Shown here: one piece after another, positions 26,578-35,216 of the stretch
How the letters are laid out: the number at the start of each line of letters is the position of its first letter
Position numbering within the stretch: the stretch's first letter is position 1
NCBI GenBank assembly: GCA_028289405.1
Contig: JANQPP010000076.1
Span: 28,714-92,713 of the forward strand
Length of the DNA: 64,000 bases
Source of the DNA: Pirellulales bacterium
GTDB lineage: Bacteria; Planctomycetota; Planctomycetia; Pirellulales; JANQPP01
Direction: 5' to 3'
Position numbers and translations under genes: made by a program
The notes under the pieces: model-generated
Told to the model about the DNA's origin: nothing
The model's input: the letters and a program-made list of their open reading frames with translations, nothing else
Database searches by the model: none

Positions 26578-27621
26578 ATGAAACTTCACTATCCACGCCT
26601 TGTATTCGCGGTCTTCGCACTCCTGCTCGCGGGCACCGCGATGCATTTCGCCCGCACCGATGTGGGCGCCGACATGACGCAAGCCGCGAACCGATTTCTT
26701 GACGGGCTCTCCGAGGAGCAACGTGATGCCGCGACCATGGAGTACGCCAATCCTGAACGCCTGGACTGGCACTTCATTCCCAAGGACCACCGCAAGGGCC
26801 TCATGATTCGGGACATGGACGAGGAAACCCGCAAACGGGCGCTCAACCTGCTCCGCAGCGGGCTCAGCCAAATCGGCTACAACAAGGCGACCGTCATCAT
26901 GAACTTGGAGCGGATCCTGCACGAACTGCAGGAACGTCACGGCCAGCAGGGACCGATTCGCGATAGCGACCGCTACTACGTGACGATCTTTGGCACGCCC
27001 AGCGACTCGGGAACCTGGGGTTGGAGTCTGGAAGGCCACCATTTATCCCTGAATTTCGTCGTCGATGACGGAAAAGTCGCGGCCCATACGCCGGCGTTCT
27101 TCGGTGCCAATCCCGGCACGGTCAAGTCGATCACGAGCGTCGGTCCCCGGCACGGCTTCCGCACGTTGGCCGACGAAGAACAACTGGCATTCGATCTTCT
27201 GCACACGCTTTCGGACGAACAACTGGCAACCGCCCTCATTTCCGAGGAGCCGCTCCGCGACGTGCGTTCCGCCGGTGAAGCCGGGCCTCCTAATACGCCG
27301 CCGGCGGGGATTCCGGCGAGTGAACTGTCCGCCGAGCAAGTCACACTACTGAAAAGCCTGTTGGCGGCCTATAACGACAATATGCCGGGCGAGATCGCCG
27401 AAAAGGAAATGGCCGAGATTCGCGAACAGGGGATCGAACACGTCCACTTTGCTTGGGCCGGTGCCCAGCAGCCGGGCGTGGGACATTACTACCGCGTGCA
27501 AGGCCCTTCGTTCTTGCTGGAATTCGCCAACACGCAGCCCGACGGGGACGGCAATCCGGCCAACCATATCCACGCCTTGTGGCGCAGCGCCCAAGGAGAT
27601 TTCGGCCTGCACTTGGACTGA
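26578..27621 (+). CDS. DUF3500 exported protein
   Basis: A 347-residue protein of the DUF3500 family, function unknown. The signal peptide lies at about 7-24. Conserved blocks include RLDWHFIPKDHRKGL, the turn TPSDSGTWGWSLEGHHLSLNF, HIRY-like HYYRVQGPSFLLEFANTQ and the C-terminal NHIHALWRSAQGDFG. The start at 26578 has GGAGA upstream and gives a proper signal peptide. The His- and Trp-rich core suggests a secreted enzyme, but no catalytic set is established. It stands alone, followed by a small membrane protein. Confidence 0.85.
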   Translation: MKLHYPRLVFAVFALLLAGTAMHFARTDVGADMTQAANRFLDGLSEEQRDAATMEYANPERLDWHFIPKDHRKGLMIRDMDEETRKRALNLLRSGLSQIGYNKATVIMNLERILHELQERHGQQGPIRDSDRYYVTIFGTPSDSGTWGWSLEGHHLSLNFVVDDGKVAAHTPAFFGANPGTVKSITSVGPRHGFRTLADEEQLAFDLLHTLSDEQLATALISEEPLRDVRSAGEAGPPNTPPAGIPASELSAEQVTLLKSLLAAYNDNMPGEIAEKEMAEIREQGIEHVHFAWAGAQQPGVGHYYRVQGPSFLLEFANTQPDGDGNPANHIHALWRSAQGDFGLHLD

Positions 27622-27711
27622 CCTTCACCGCGAACTCGGTGGTGCGCTAGGCGACAGAGCGCGCTCGACCGATCGTGGTGCGTATTCCGTACATCAGCAA
27701 ATCGCTTGTTC

Positions 27712-28125
27712 ATGCCGGCCAAAAAAATTTCACGGACGTGGATCAACTTTTGGCTGGATTGTGGGCTGCTCTGCCTGTTCACGGCGCTTTGCTGGTGCGC
27801 GGTCGTCGTGCAGTTCGTGTTCCCGCCCGCCCCCGACGCTTCCGGCTGGACGCTTTGGGGCTGGGATTACACGCAATGGTCCAGCTTGCAATTCGGACTC
27901 TTGGCCGCGTTCGCGCTCTCCGTCCTGGTCCACGTGATGCTGCATTGGTCCTGGGTTTGCGGCGTGCTGGCCAGCCGGTTGGGACGGCGTGGCGAGGATG
28001 GCGGCAAGCCGCACTGGGACGACGGCATCCGCACCTTGCTCGGCGTGGCCACGCTAATCGGCGTGCTGCACGTCATCGGCATCGGCGTCGCCATCGCCGT
28101 GTTGACGATTCAAGCACCCTCGTAG
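27712..28125 (+). CDS. Four-helix membrane protein (DUF4405-like)
   Basis: A 137-residue integral membrane protein with hydrophobic segments near 12-36, 55-82 and 106-133. A conserved-looking His sits in VLVHVMLHWSWVCG. The pattern (His in the second and last helices, HWSW) resembles DUF4405 cytochrome-b-like membrane proteins that may bind heme. The call is tentative. It is 90 bp after the DUF3500 gene, on the same strand. Confidence 0.5.
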   Translation: MPAKKISRTWINFWLDCGLLCLFTALCWCAVVVQFVFPPAPDASGWTLWGWDYTQWSSLQFGLLAAFALSVLVHVMLHWSWVCGVLASRLGRRGEDGGKPHWDDGIRTLLGVATLIGVLHVIGIGVAIAVLTIQAPS

Positions 28126-28258
28126 GAAATCAGGGCGCTGGTCCGTCGTTATCGCCGCCGTTTGACGATGCGAACATGACCGGCATGGATGAACAACCCG
28201 GCAATGGCACGCGAATGGTGACCCTTCTATCTCGATGCGTGAGCCGAGGCCCGCCGGC

Positions 28259-30115
28259 TCACGAAGATGCCCGGTGGCGGGAAACGGATCGTCGTCGCAT
28301 GGGGAGATACAGGGCAGCTATGGCTCCAACCATTAAACTCACCATGCATAACTTGCCGACCCCCGATGACCAAAACGACGTGAGGCTTTTCCCCGCCAAC
28401 AAACGTTCAATCCGCTGGGCCATTGCATCACCACCCTGGTTCGCGATGGGATGCCCCCTCCAGGCGATTCGACCTTCCCGATCGAGCAGCAAGGCCGTGG
28501 GAACTCCAAATGCACTCAGCGCTTGTTGCGCCCGGGCGAGGGTCGTGGTTCCCGCGGGCGGGCTCCAATAATGCGTCAACTCCGACCAGCCGCTTTTTTC
28601 GACGTGGGGCATGACGGAATCCAAGTCGTCGTCCACGCTCACGGGAACGATGGCGACTTGGTCTCCCCAAACGTTTGCGTGGGAGCGATGCAATTCGGCG
28701 AGTTTGTCCATCGCCGGTCGGCAGGGCCCGCACCAGGTGGCCCACAGCTCCAGCAACACGATTCGCCCCTTGAAATCAACGAGCCGTAGCGGCTTCTCGC
28801 TTTTCACATCGATCAATTCGATATTCGGCGGCATGTCGCCCGGTTTGGGGATGAGGCGAAATTCGAACTCCTGCGTTGTCTTCCCCGGAGCGAACCCAAA
28901 GAGCCCCACCCGCTCACCATCGATCTCCACCGTGTAGGGCCCGAACGGTACCTGGTAGTCTTCATGCCGTGAGATGCCCTCCAGCACCGTGATGCCATCG
29001 CTGGGAATTTGCCCCTCGTGGACGGTGAGCATTCCGTAGTGGCCATCGTGGTAGGTGACTTTGAGCGCGTGCCCGTGGGCGGGCGAACCGTCTTGAGCCA
29101 AAACTTTGATCCGCGCCGTGCCGTCGCCGCGAAATGCCTCTTCATCCAGGGGCATGAACTGGATGACGATTTCCCGGGATTCGCCCGACTTGATTTCCAG
29201 CCGGCGTTGATCCATGAATCTTCCCGTGTCGATTTCCAACGGATTGTAAGGATTCGTGGCATTTCTCGGCAGCGTCCGCAAATGCAACAAATAGGAGCCG
29301 GGCGCGAGCTGATCGGCTGCGAAGGTCTCGCCCAAAGGTAGTTCCGCCTTTTTCGCGGTCGTATGGGTCCTGCCATGCACTTGTCGCATGAGATGATACG
29401 AGACTTTCTCGAATTCAAGCTGCTGCTCTCGGAACCCGTTCAAATCGAAACTCGCCTGCAAACTGCCAGGCAAGGGGATTTTCAGTTCGAGTAAACCGTC
29501 TTCAAAGTCATCCGCCGAATACCGCCCCAACTCACAAAAGTCGAACCACACCGGATGAATGATCGACACGTGAAATTCGGGGTGGCGGGAAGGCAGCCGG
29601 AACTGATACGTACCTTCCTCCACGAGCTGGACGTTGAGCATGTCCAAATCCGGATCTTCCGGGACCAGATTTCGGCTCCGCGATTTCCACGCCGCTCGGA
29701 CGTAAGTATAGAAGTCGGGAAAGAATAGCTGCGGCAAGAATCCTTTGGGGAATTCCGCATCCGGCGGCAATTGAAATCGAACTCGAACTTCCCGTCCCTT
29801 TTCCAGAGTGACGGTGGGTTCGTGATGTCGCAGTTGTTCCAGGGATTCTCCCTGAAAGCGAGCCACGGCGGAGGCATAGCCATCGGTGCGGACAATCACA
29901 TCCACAACCTTGGATTTGGAAATTAGCCCATTGTCAAATGCGGCCGTTCCTCCTTCACATTCGTGCCAGGGACCTGACCCGTGGTACTCCGTGTGATACA
30001 TCCATTCAAAATTTTTGATTGGCCGCCCTTGCTCGTCCGCCACATTGAACTTGGCTGCCTGGGTCGCCGGCGCCGCACAGCACCAAAGCGCGATGAGAAA
30101 AAGAATTCGCCGCAT
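28259..30115 (-). CDS. Exported TlpA/thioredoxin-domain protein with long beta-rich N-terminal region
   Basis: A 618-residue protein. The start at 30115 follows a GGAGG site and gives a clean signal peptide (MRRILFLIALWCCAAPATQA). Residues 30-430 are beta-rich carboxypeptidase-like modules without catalytic motifs. The thioredoxin fold begins near 440 (LRLVDFKGRIVLLELWATWC) with the redox pair WCGPC and FGVPTALLLDREGRIAWRG. A C-terminal hydrophobic helix and a basic tail (MRRRSVSRHR) anchor it. It likely reduces or isomerises disulfides outside the cytoplasm. Confidence 0.78.
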   Translation of the reverse strand: MRRILFLIALWCCAAPATQAAKFNVADEQGRPIKNFEWMYHTEYHGSGPWHECEGGTAAFDNGLISKSKVVDVIVRTDGYASAVARFQGESLEQLRHHEPTVTLEKGREVRVRFQLPPDAEFPKGFLPQLFFPDFYTYVRAAWKSRSRNLVPEDPDLDMLNVQLVEEGTYQFRLPSRHPEFHVSIIHPVWFDFCELGRYSADDFEDGLLELKIPLPGSLQASFDLNGFREQQLEFEKVSYHLMRQVHGRTHTTAKKAELPLGETFAADQLAPGSYLLHLRTLPRNATNPYNPLEIDTGRFMDQRRLEIKSGESREIVIQFMPLDEEAFRGDGTARIKVLAQDGSPAHGHALKVTYHDGHYGMLTVHEGQIPSDGITVLEGISRHEDYQVPFGPYTVEIDGERVGLFGFAPGKTTQEFEFRLIPKPGDMPPNIELIDVKSEKPLRLVDFKGRIVLLELWATWCGPCRPAMDKLAELHRSHANVWGDQVAIVPVSVDDDLDSVMPHVEKSGWSELTHYWSPPAGTTTLARAQQALSAFGVPTALLLDREGRIAWRGHPIANQGGDAMAQRIERLLAGKSLTSFWSSGVGKLCMVSLMVGAIAALYLPMRRRSVSRHRASS

Positions 30116-30310
30116 CGTAAACCTCCGGCGTGGGGACATGAAAGCCGTGTCTTACGCTCCCCCTCATCCTAACGGGGCCACGGGAAGCTGCAACACATTC
30201 GTCTTGGTCGATCACGTTTCCTAAGCAGAAAGACCATCGGCGTTATCTGTCCCCGAAGACATGGTAGCCCATGCTGAACCCGTCGCGTCACGTGGCACCT
30301 GCGGCAAGAC

Positions 30311-31039
30311 TCACACGCTCGCTTTGGCCCGCTCGGTGAGCTTGTTCACGACGGCGCCGAATTCCTGGCGGGCTTCCGCGAAGCCGGCGGGCGTTTTGGG
30401 GCCGCTGCCCCGCACGTAATCGAGCACGATCTTTTCCGCCTCCATGAAGTCGCCGGCGATGTCCGCCACGGCGGCCGCGATCTCGGTAGGAATTTGCGCC
30501 ACGCCGTTGGCGTCGCCATGCAGCAGATCTCCCTGGTTCACGACCAGCCCGCCCACATGCACCGGCATGCCCAAGTGCAACAGATGGCAATAGCCGTGGC
30601 TGCAAATCGTGCCGCCGGTGAAGACGGGATAGTCGATTGCCCGCACTTGGTCAATATCCCGGCCCGCGCCCGAGGTGATCAGCCCCACGGAGCCGAAGCC
30701 TTGGTAGGTGCTGCACATCACCTCGCCGAAAGTCGCGGCGAGTGGCGGGTCATCCAAATCCTGGAACACGACGACGCCCGGTCCCGGCAGTGCTTGCAGC
30801 ATTTCGGCTTGCTGGTCGAGCGAGCCGTAGGCGTCCCCTCCTTGAGGCGGCGCGGAGCTGCGAAAGGAGGCCGTGCAGGCGAAGCCGACCATCGGCGGCA
30901 GGTGCGGGAACGCGGCCTGGATGGATCCGTTCATGTACCCGGCCACGCGGGAACGCACGTCGAACAGCTCGATCACGTTGCAGATGGTGGGCGTATCGAA
31001 CTCGGCCAATTTTTTCAGCGTGTCGGGAGAGAAGGACAT
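30311..31039 (-). CDS. RraA-like family protein
   Basis: A 242-residue protein of the RraA/4-hydroxy-4-methyl-2-oxoglutarate aldolase family. Seen are the opening FDTPTICNVIELF, GYMNGSIQAAFP, the substrate loop GEVMCSTYQGFGSVGLITSGAGRD and a metal/lid block DLLHGDANGVAQIP. The family aldolases cleave 4-carboxy-4-hydroxy acids with a divalent metal; others inhibit RNase E. The GDANGV and GAGRD pattern fits the aldolase-like branch. The substrate is unknown. The start at 31039 gives the family N-terminus; a start 36 bp upstream is possible. Confidence 0.8.
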   Translation of the reverse strand: MSFSPDTLKKLAEFDTPTICNVIELFDVRSRVAGYMNGSIQAAFPHLPPMVGFACTASFRSSAPPQGGDAYGSLDQQAEMLQALPGPGVVVFQDLDDPPLAATFGEVMCSTYQGFGSVGLITSGAGRDIDQVRAIDYPVFTGGTICSHGYCHLLHLGMPVHVGGLVVNQGDLLHGDANGVAQIPTEIAAAVADIAGDFMEAEKIVLDYVRGSGPKTPAGFAEARQEFGAVVNKLTERAKASV

Positions 31040-31189
31040 GGGCAGAGGCTCGCTGCTGGAAGAAATGAACATCACAGCCCGCTACGGTACGTCTCGACCG
31101 TTGCCATTTCAAGCGACGCCGAGAGATGACGCTCGAATCCCAGTTCGTATCTCTCCAAGCCGAGGAATTAAAAAAGCACGGAAGCGGCC

Positions 31190-31218
31190 TTGCCATGCAT
31201 CATAATTCGAGGTATTTT
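31190..31218 (+). promoter_or_regulatory. Candidate sigma-70 promoter for the PadR operon
   Basis: TTGCCA (31190-31195), an exact 17-bp spacer and TATTTT (31213-31218), about 75 bp before the PadR start. The same TTGCCA-17 arrangement precedes the BlaI gene. Confidence 0.45.
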
Positions 31219-31291
31219 CCCCGCCCACTGAAGTCAAGGAGGGCCGTGGCCGATAACACATCTGTCACATCAAACCATGAGGTATCCAACC

Positions 31292-31654
31292 ATGCCACGC
31301 AAGAAGAAGACCAATCCGGACTTTCTCAACGGAGTGCCCGAATTGGTGATGCTCCGTCTGCTGTCCCGCCGGCCCATGTACGGATACGAATTGGCCCAGC
31401 AGATCAAGCTCCAAAGCCGGGAACACCTGACGTTCGGCGAGGGGTGCATTTACCCCTTGCTGCACAAATTGGAAGAAGCGGGCCACCTCGCGAGCCGCCG
31501 GGAGGATGTCGGCGGGCGGAGCCGTGTGGTCTATCGTGTGACGCCCCAAGGCCGCAAACGGCTCGCGGCCACGGTTTCGGCTTGGACGCAGGTTGTCCAG
31601 GCCGTGGAATGGATCTTGCAAGGAGAAGCACATGTCCAGTCCGTCTCTTGTTAG
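31292..31654 (+). CDS. PadR family transcriptional regulator
   Basis: A 120-residue winged-helix regulator. The PadR signature is clear: VPELVMLRLLSRRPMYGYEL, the recognition helix region LTFGEGCIYPLLHKLEEAG, then SRVVYRVTPQGRKRL. The start at 31292 has GAGGT at suitable spacing. It overlaps the downstream membrane-protein gene by 23 bp. PadR plus HAAS-domain membrane protein is a common pair in which the regulator controls the membrane partner; the signal is unknown. Confidence 0.9.
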   Translation: MPRKKKTNPDFLNGVPELVMLRLLSRRPMYGYELAQQIKLQSREHLTFGEGCIYPLLHKLEEAGHLASRREDVGGRSRVVYRVTPQGRKRLAATVSAWTQVVQAVEWILQGEAHVQSVSC

Positions 31655-32324
31655 CAGTATGTCCCCGGAAAACATGTTACAGAACTTGGCACGCCAGTTG
31701 GCACGCCGCGGTTTGCCCCGGGGCTACGTGCGGCGGGTGATTTCCGAACTGCGGGACCATGGCGACGATGTACGCCAGGAATCCGAGGGAGAAAGCCTGG
31801 CTTCCCGTTTGGGCGAGCCGCGGGCCTTGGCGGACGAGATCGTCTCTGCCTACCGGAAAAAGTCGTTCATCGGCCGGCATCCGCTGTTCGCGTTGGCGGT
31901 GGGGCCGATTCCCCTGGCCATCTTGATCTGGGCAGCCGTGATGGCAGGCACGTTTTTGGGCCTGCAATGGTGGTACGGCGACATGAGCGGACTGGAGCCG
32001 GGCGCGGCTTTCGCGCTGCTGGTATTTAACGACGTATGGAAAACCGTGGTGCCCTTCGCGGTTGCCGGCGTCGCGGCGTGGTTCGCGGCACGGTCGGGCC
32101 ATCGTTTGCGGTGGATTGCCCTGCCCTGCCTATTGATGGCGGTGTGGGCCGCCGCGTTCGATAGCGGCTTGCAGGTTTCTCCGTTCCCCAACCAGAGCAA
32201 GTTCACGGTCGGTTTGGGCATGAGTCTTTTCTCGCTGCCACCCCTAGCGGCCTGCCTACCGCTGCTGGTGCTTGCGTGGCATGTGATCCACCGCGCGCCG
32301 TTCAACCAGCATTCCGAAGCGTGA
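31632..32324 (+). CDS. HAAS-domain membrane protein, PadR partner
   Basis: A 230-residue protein starting inside the PadR gene with AAGGAG in front. The N-terminal 70 residues form a helical HAAS/DUF1700-like domain (RGLPRGYVRRVISELRDHGDD, LASRLGEPRALADEIV). Four transmembrane segments follow. The family partners PadR regulators. Its biochemical role is not known. Confidence 0.7.
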   Translation: MSSPSLVSSMSPENMLQNLARQLARRGLPRGYVRRVISELRDHGDDVRQESEGESLASRLGEPRALADEIVSAYRKKSFIGRHPLFALAVGPIPLAILIWAAVMAGTFLGLQWWYGDMSGLEPGAAFALLVFNDVWKTVVPFAVAGVAAWFAARSGHRLRWIALPCLLMAVWAAAFDSGLQVSPFPNQSKFTVGLGMSLFSLPPLAACLPLLVLAWHVIHRAPFNQHSEA

Positions 32325-32402
32325 GCATCGCCAAAAAAATTCTGGCGTTCTAGGCAAAAAATGTTTCTTGGCGCGCTCGGTCGTGGCACAATGTACCTGA
32401 AA

Positions 32403-32449
32403 CCGAAAGGCTCACCGGCGTGGATGGCCACGTTCCGTGGGCCTTTCGG
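32403..32449 (+). repeat. Two-helix hairpin in the leader of the cytochrome operon
   Basis: A 13-bp outer stem (32403-32415 with 32437-32449) encloses an inner CGTGG/CCACG helix (32419-32423 with 32428-32432). There is no T tract, so it is not a classical terminator. It lies between the HAAS gene and the multiheme cytochrome gene. Confidence 0.55.
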
Positions 32450-32574
32450 CATGCATGCCACGGCCCACACTGACGGGGATCAACAAAGGCCATGCGGACT
32501 TTCGCCAACTGGGCATGTCCGCGGGCCTGAATGCTCGTCAACCTCGAAGAATCTAGCGCGCGACTCCGAGTGCG

Positions 32575-34575
32575 ATGACGATCGAACTGATTGCCATCCT
32601 ATTGGTTCTCTGCCTGAGCGTGATTCCCCTCTTCACGCTGACAGGCCGTGCCCGATACGCCGGCCTGTTGATTCTCCTGGGAGGCGCGGGACTGGTGCTG
32701 GCGTTTGGCCTGCAAATGAGCCAAGTCCAGGCCACGCGGGCCGCATATGAGTCGAACGCGGCGGAGCGTCCCCTGGAGATTCCAGAGGATGGATTCATCT
32801 CCTCTCGCACCTGCCGTGCTTGCCATCCTCGGGAGTACGCGACGTGGCACGCCTCTTACCATCGCACAATGACGCAAGTGGCGACGGCGAACAGCGTCCT
32901 GGGGGACTTCAGCGAAGTCTCCCTTTCCTTGCACGGGCAAGACGTCCGCCTATTCCAGCGCGATGGAAAATATTGGGCCGAAATCCAAGAAGAGACGGAA
33001 GAGAGAACGCAAGTCGGCGAGCATGAGGTCGTGATGACGACCGGCTCGCACCACATGCAGTTCTATTGGTACTCCTCGGGGAATGACCGCGAACTGGGGA
33101 AACTCTCCTTCGTCTTTCTACTGTCCGAACAGCGGTGGGTTCCCGCCGATTCGACGTTTTTGCGGCCCCCGAATTTCATCGGCTCCACGGTGCATGGCCA
33201 GTGGAATTTGAACTGCATCAACTGCCACACCACGCACGGCAAACCGGGAATTGGGCTGGAGGGAGAGAGCCTCAAGCGGTCGGGGATCCGCTCGATCGAG
33301 ACCGCCGCGTCGGAGTTCGGCATCGCCTGCGAGGCTTGCCATGGCCCCGCCGAGGATCATGTCCGGCTCAATAAGAATCCCCTGCGGCGATACGCGCTGC
33401 ATGTGAACCAGCAGGCGGAAGACTCCATCATCCAGCCGGAAATGCTCGACGCGGCTAAGGCCGCGCAGATTTGCGGGCAGTGCCACAGCGTGCATCTTCC
33501 CAAGACCAATGAAGACGTGCGGCGGATGATGGCGGAGGGTTTCGCCTTTCGGGCGGGACATGACCTGCTCTCCCCGGACAGTGAGCGCATCGTGGTGCGC
33601 CAGGGCATGGAAGACCCCGCCATTGAGAAGGCGGTCGAGCGCGACCCGAGCTACTTCGCCACGCTGTTCTGGCCCGATGGCATGGTCCGCGTCACGGGCC
33701 GTGAATACAACGGGCTGCTCGATTCACCTTGCTATCAGCATCAAGATGCCGCGCGAGGCATCATGACCTGCATGTCATGTCATGAAATGCATCCGCCGCG
33801 CGACGATCCGCGCAGTCTCACCTCATGGGCGGATGATCAATTGAAAGCCGGTATGCGGGGCGACGCGGCCTGCCTGCAATGCCACACGGATTTTCGCGAC
33901 AACGAAGCGCTCGCGGCACACACGCATCACCTGATAAATGCTTCTGGCAGCCGCTGCTACAACTGCCACATGCCCCACACCACTTACGGATTGCTCAAGG
34001 GCATCCGCAGCCACACGGTGAACACCCCGAGCGTGGAAGAGAGCGTGGCCGCGAAACGGCCCAACGCCTGCAATCTGTGCCATCTGGACAAGACGCTGCA
34101 ATGGACCGCCGGCCATCTCCAACGCTGGTACGGCATCTCACCGCCGCCATTGACCGGCGAACAAAGGAAGATCGCCGCTTCGATCCTGTGGACGCTCAAA
34201 GGGGACGCTGGACTGCGGGCGCTGATGGCCTGGCACATGGGCTGGCGGCCCGCCATGGAAGCTTCGCGAGCGGACTGGATGCCGCCCTATTTGGGGCTGT
34301 TGATGACCGACCCGTACGATGCCGTGCGGTACATCGCCTACCACTCGCTGCTAAAGCACCCGCGATACGGGAACTTCAAGTTCGACTTCGTAAGCACGGA
34401 GGAACGCGATGCCGCCCTCAAGCGGGTCACGAAGGTGTGGGCCGCATCTCAGGATCGCAAGAATTGGGCAACGGGCGAGGAACTGTTGACTCGAGACGAT
34501 GGCACCATGCTGAAGAATGTCATTTCCAGTCTGCTGCAACAACGGGACGAGCGGCCCGTCTTGCTGAACGAATAA
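32575..34575 (+). CDS. Membrane-anchored octaheme cytochrome c
   Basis: A 666-residue protein with N-terminal hydrophobic segments (about 3-20 and 27-45) and eight CxxCH heme sites: CRACH, CINCH, CEACH, CGQCH, CMSCH, CLQCH, CYNCH and CNLCH. The layout (a cytochrome c554-like half with WYSSGNDREL and TTHGKPG, then heme sites 5-8 in tight spacing) is that of planctomycete multiheme proteins. The C-terminal 130 residues are helical and HEAT-like (DPYDAVRYIAYHSLL). It carries electrons in the periplasm, possibly to or from nitrogen or sulfur compounds; the partner is not identified. A small membrane protein follows after 9 bp. Confidence 0.85.
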   Translation: MTIELIAILLVLCLSVIPLFTLTGRARYAGLLILLGGAGLVLAFGLQMSQVQATRAAYESNAAERPLEIPEDGFISSRTCRACHPREYATWHASYHRTMTQVATANSVLGDFSEVSLSLHGQDVRLFQRDGKYWAEIQEETEERTQVGEHEVVMTTGSHHMQFYWYSSGNDRELGKLSFVFLLSEQRWVPADSTFLRPPNFIGSTVHGQWNLNCINCHTTHGKPGIGLEGESLKRSGIRSIETAASEFGIACEACHGPAEDHVRLNKNPLRRYALHVNQQAEDSIIQPEMLDAAKAAQICGQCHSVHLPKTNEDVRRMMAEGFAFRAGHDLLSPDSERIVVRQGMEDPAIEKAVERDPSYFATLFWPDGMVRVTGREYNGLLDSPCYQHQDAARGIMTCMSCHEMHPPRDDPRSLTSWADDQLKAGMRGDAACLQCHTDFRDNEALAAHTHHLINASGSRCYNCHMPHTTYGLLKGIRSHTVNTPSVEESVAAKRPNACNLCHLDKTLQWTAGHLQRWYGISPPPLTGEQRKIAASILWTLKGDAGLRALMAWHMGWRPAMEASRADWMPPYLGLLMTDPYDAVRYIAYHSLLKHPRYGNFKFDFVSTEERDAALKRVTKVWAASQDRKNWATGEELLTRDDGTMLKNVISSLLQQRDERPVLLNE

Positions 34576-34584
34576 CGGCGATCG

Positions 34585-35103
34585 ATGGCGGAATCTCCGA
34601 CGAGGGACGTGACAGCTTTGCCCGAAACCGTCCGCTATGCGCGGCGGCACATGAACTTCGGCTGGTGGTCTCTATTGCTGTTCGTGTCGCTGGGCATCGG
34701 GCTGGAATCGCTGCATGGGTTCAAGGTCTCTTGGTACTTGGGTGTGGGAGAGGAAACCCGGCGGCTGCTGTGGCGCTTGGCGCATGCGCACGGTGCTTTT
34801 CTGGGCCTGGTCCACATCGCGTTCGCCGTGACCTGCAAGGAGCGGGAGGGAGATGGCCAAACTTGGCGGACAATCGCTTCGCCCTGTTTGATCGGAGCCA
34901 GCGTGGTCTTGCCTGGCGGCTTCTTTTTGGGTGGCGTGAATGTCTATGGCGGGGATCCCGGCTTGGGGATCGCGCTCTTGCCGTTGGGCGCGGTCTTGCT
35001 GTTTATCGCCATCCTGTTGACCGCGCTCGGCAAGTCATCGTCACAGGTTAGTACGCGTGGGGAGAAGCCACGGGATTCCACTCGTCGAAAACGGGGTCGA
35101 TGA
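34585..35103 (+). CDS. Four-helix membrane protein downstream of the octaheme cytochrome
   Basis: A 172-residue membrane protein with segments at about 25-42, 65-85, 96-116 and 121-145 and a basic tail. Two His residues in RLAHAHGAFLGLVH could bind heme or a quinone. It starts 9 bp after the cytochrome gene, so the pair is surely cotranscribed. A role as membrane partner of the cytochrome is inferred. Confidence 0.6.
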   Translation: MAESPTRDVTALPETVRYARRHMNFGWWSLLLFVSLGIGLESLHGFKVSWYLGVGEETRRLLWRLAHAHGAFLGLVHIAFAVTCKEREGDGQTWRTIASPCLIGASVVLPGGFFLGGVNVYGGDPGLGIALLPLGAVLLFIAILLTALGKSSSQVSTRGEKPRDSTRRKRGR

Positions 35104-35216
35104 GCCCGATGAGTTTGCCATGAACTGGCAAAATGCGTCCCAAAAGGTTTCACGGCACGCGCGGGCGCGGCACAATGGGAACTTGTTGCACACACACGAC
35201 GAACCACGCTGACAGG

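Noticed and set aside
33879..35051. 390-codon open frame on the plus strand across the cytochrome and its membrane partner
   Set aside because: Arg/Pro/His-rich shadow of the real genes; the frame with CxxCH motifs and membrane helices is clearly the coding one.
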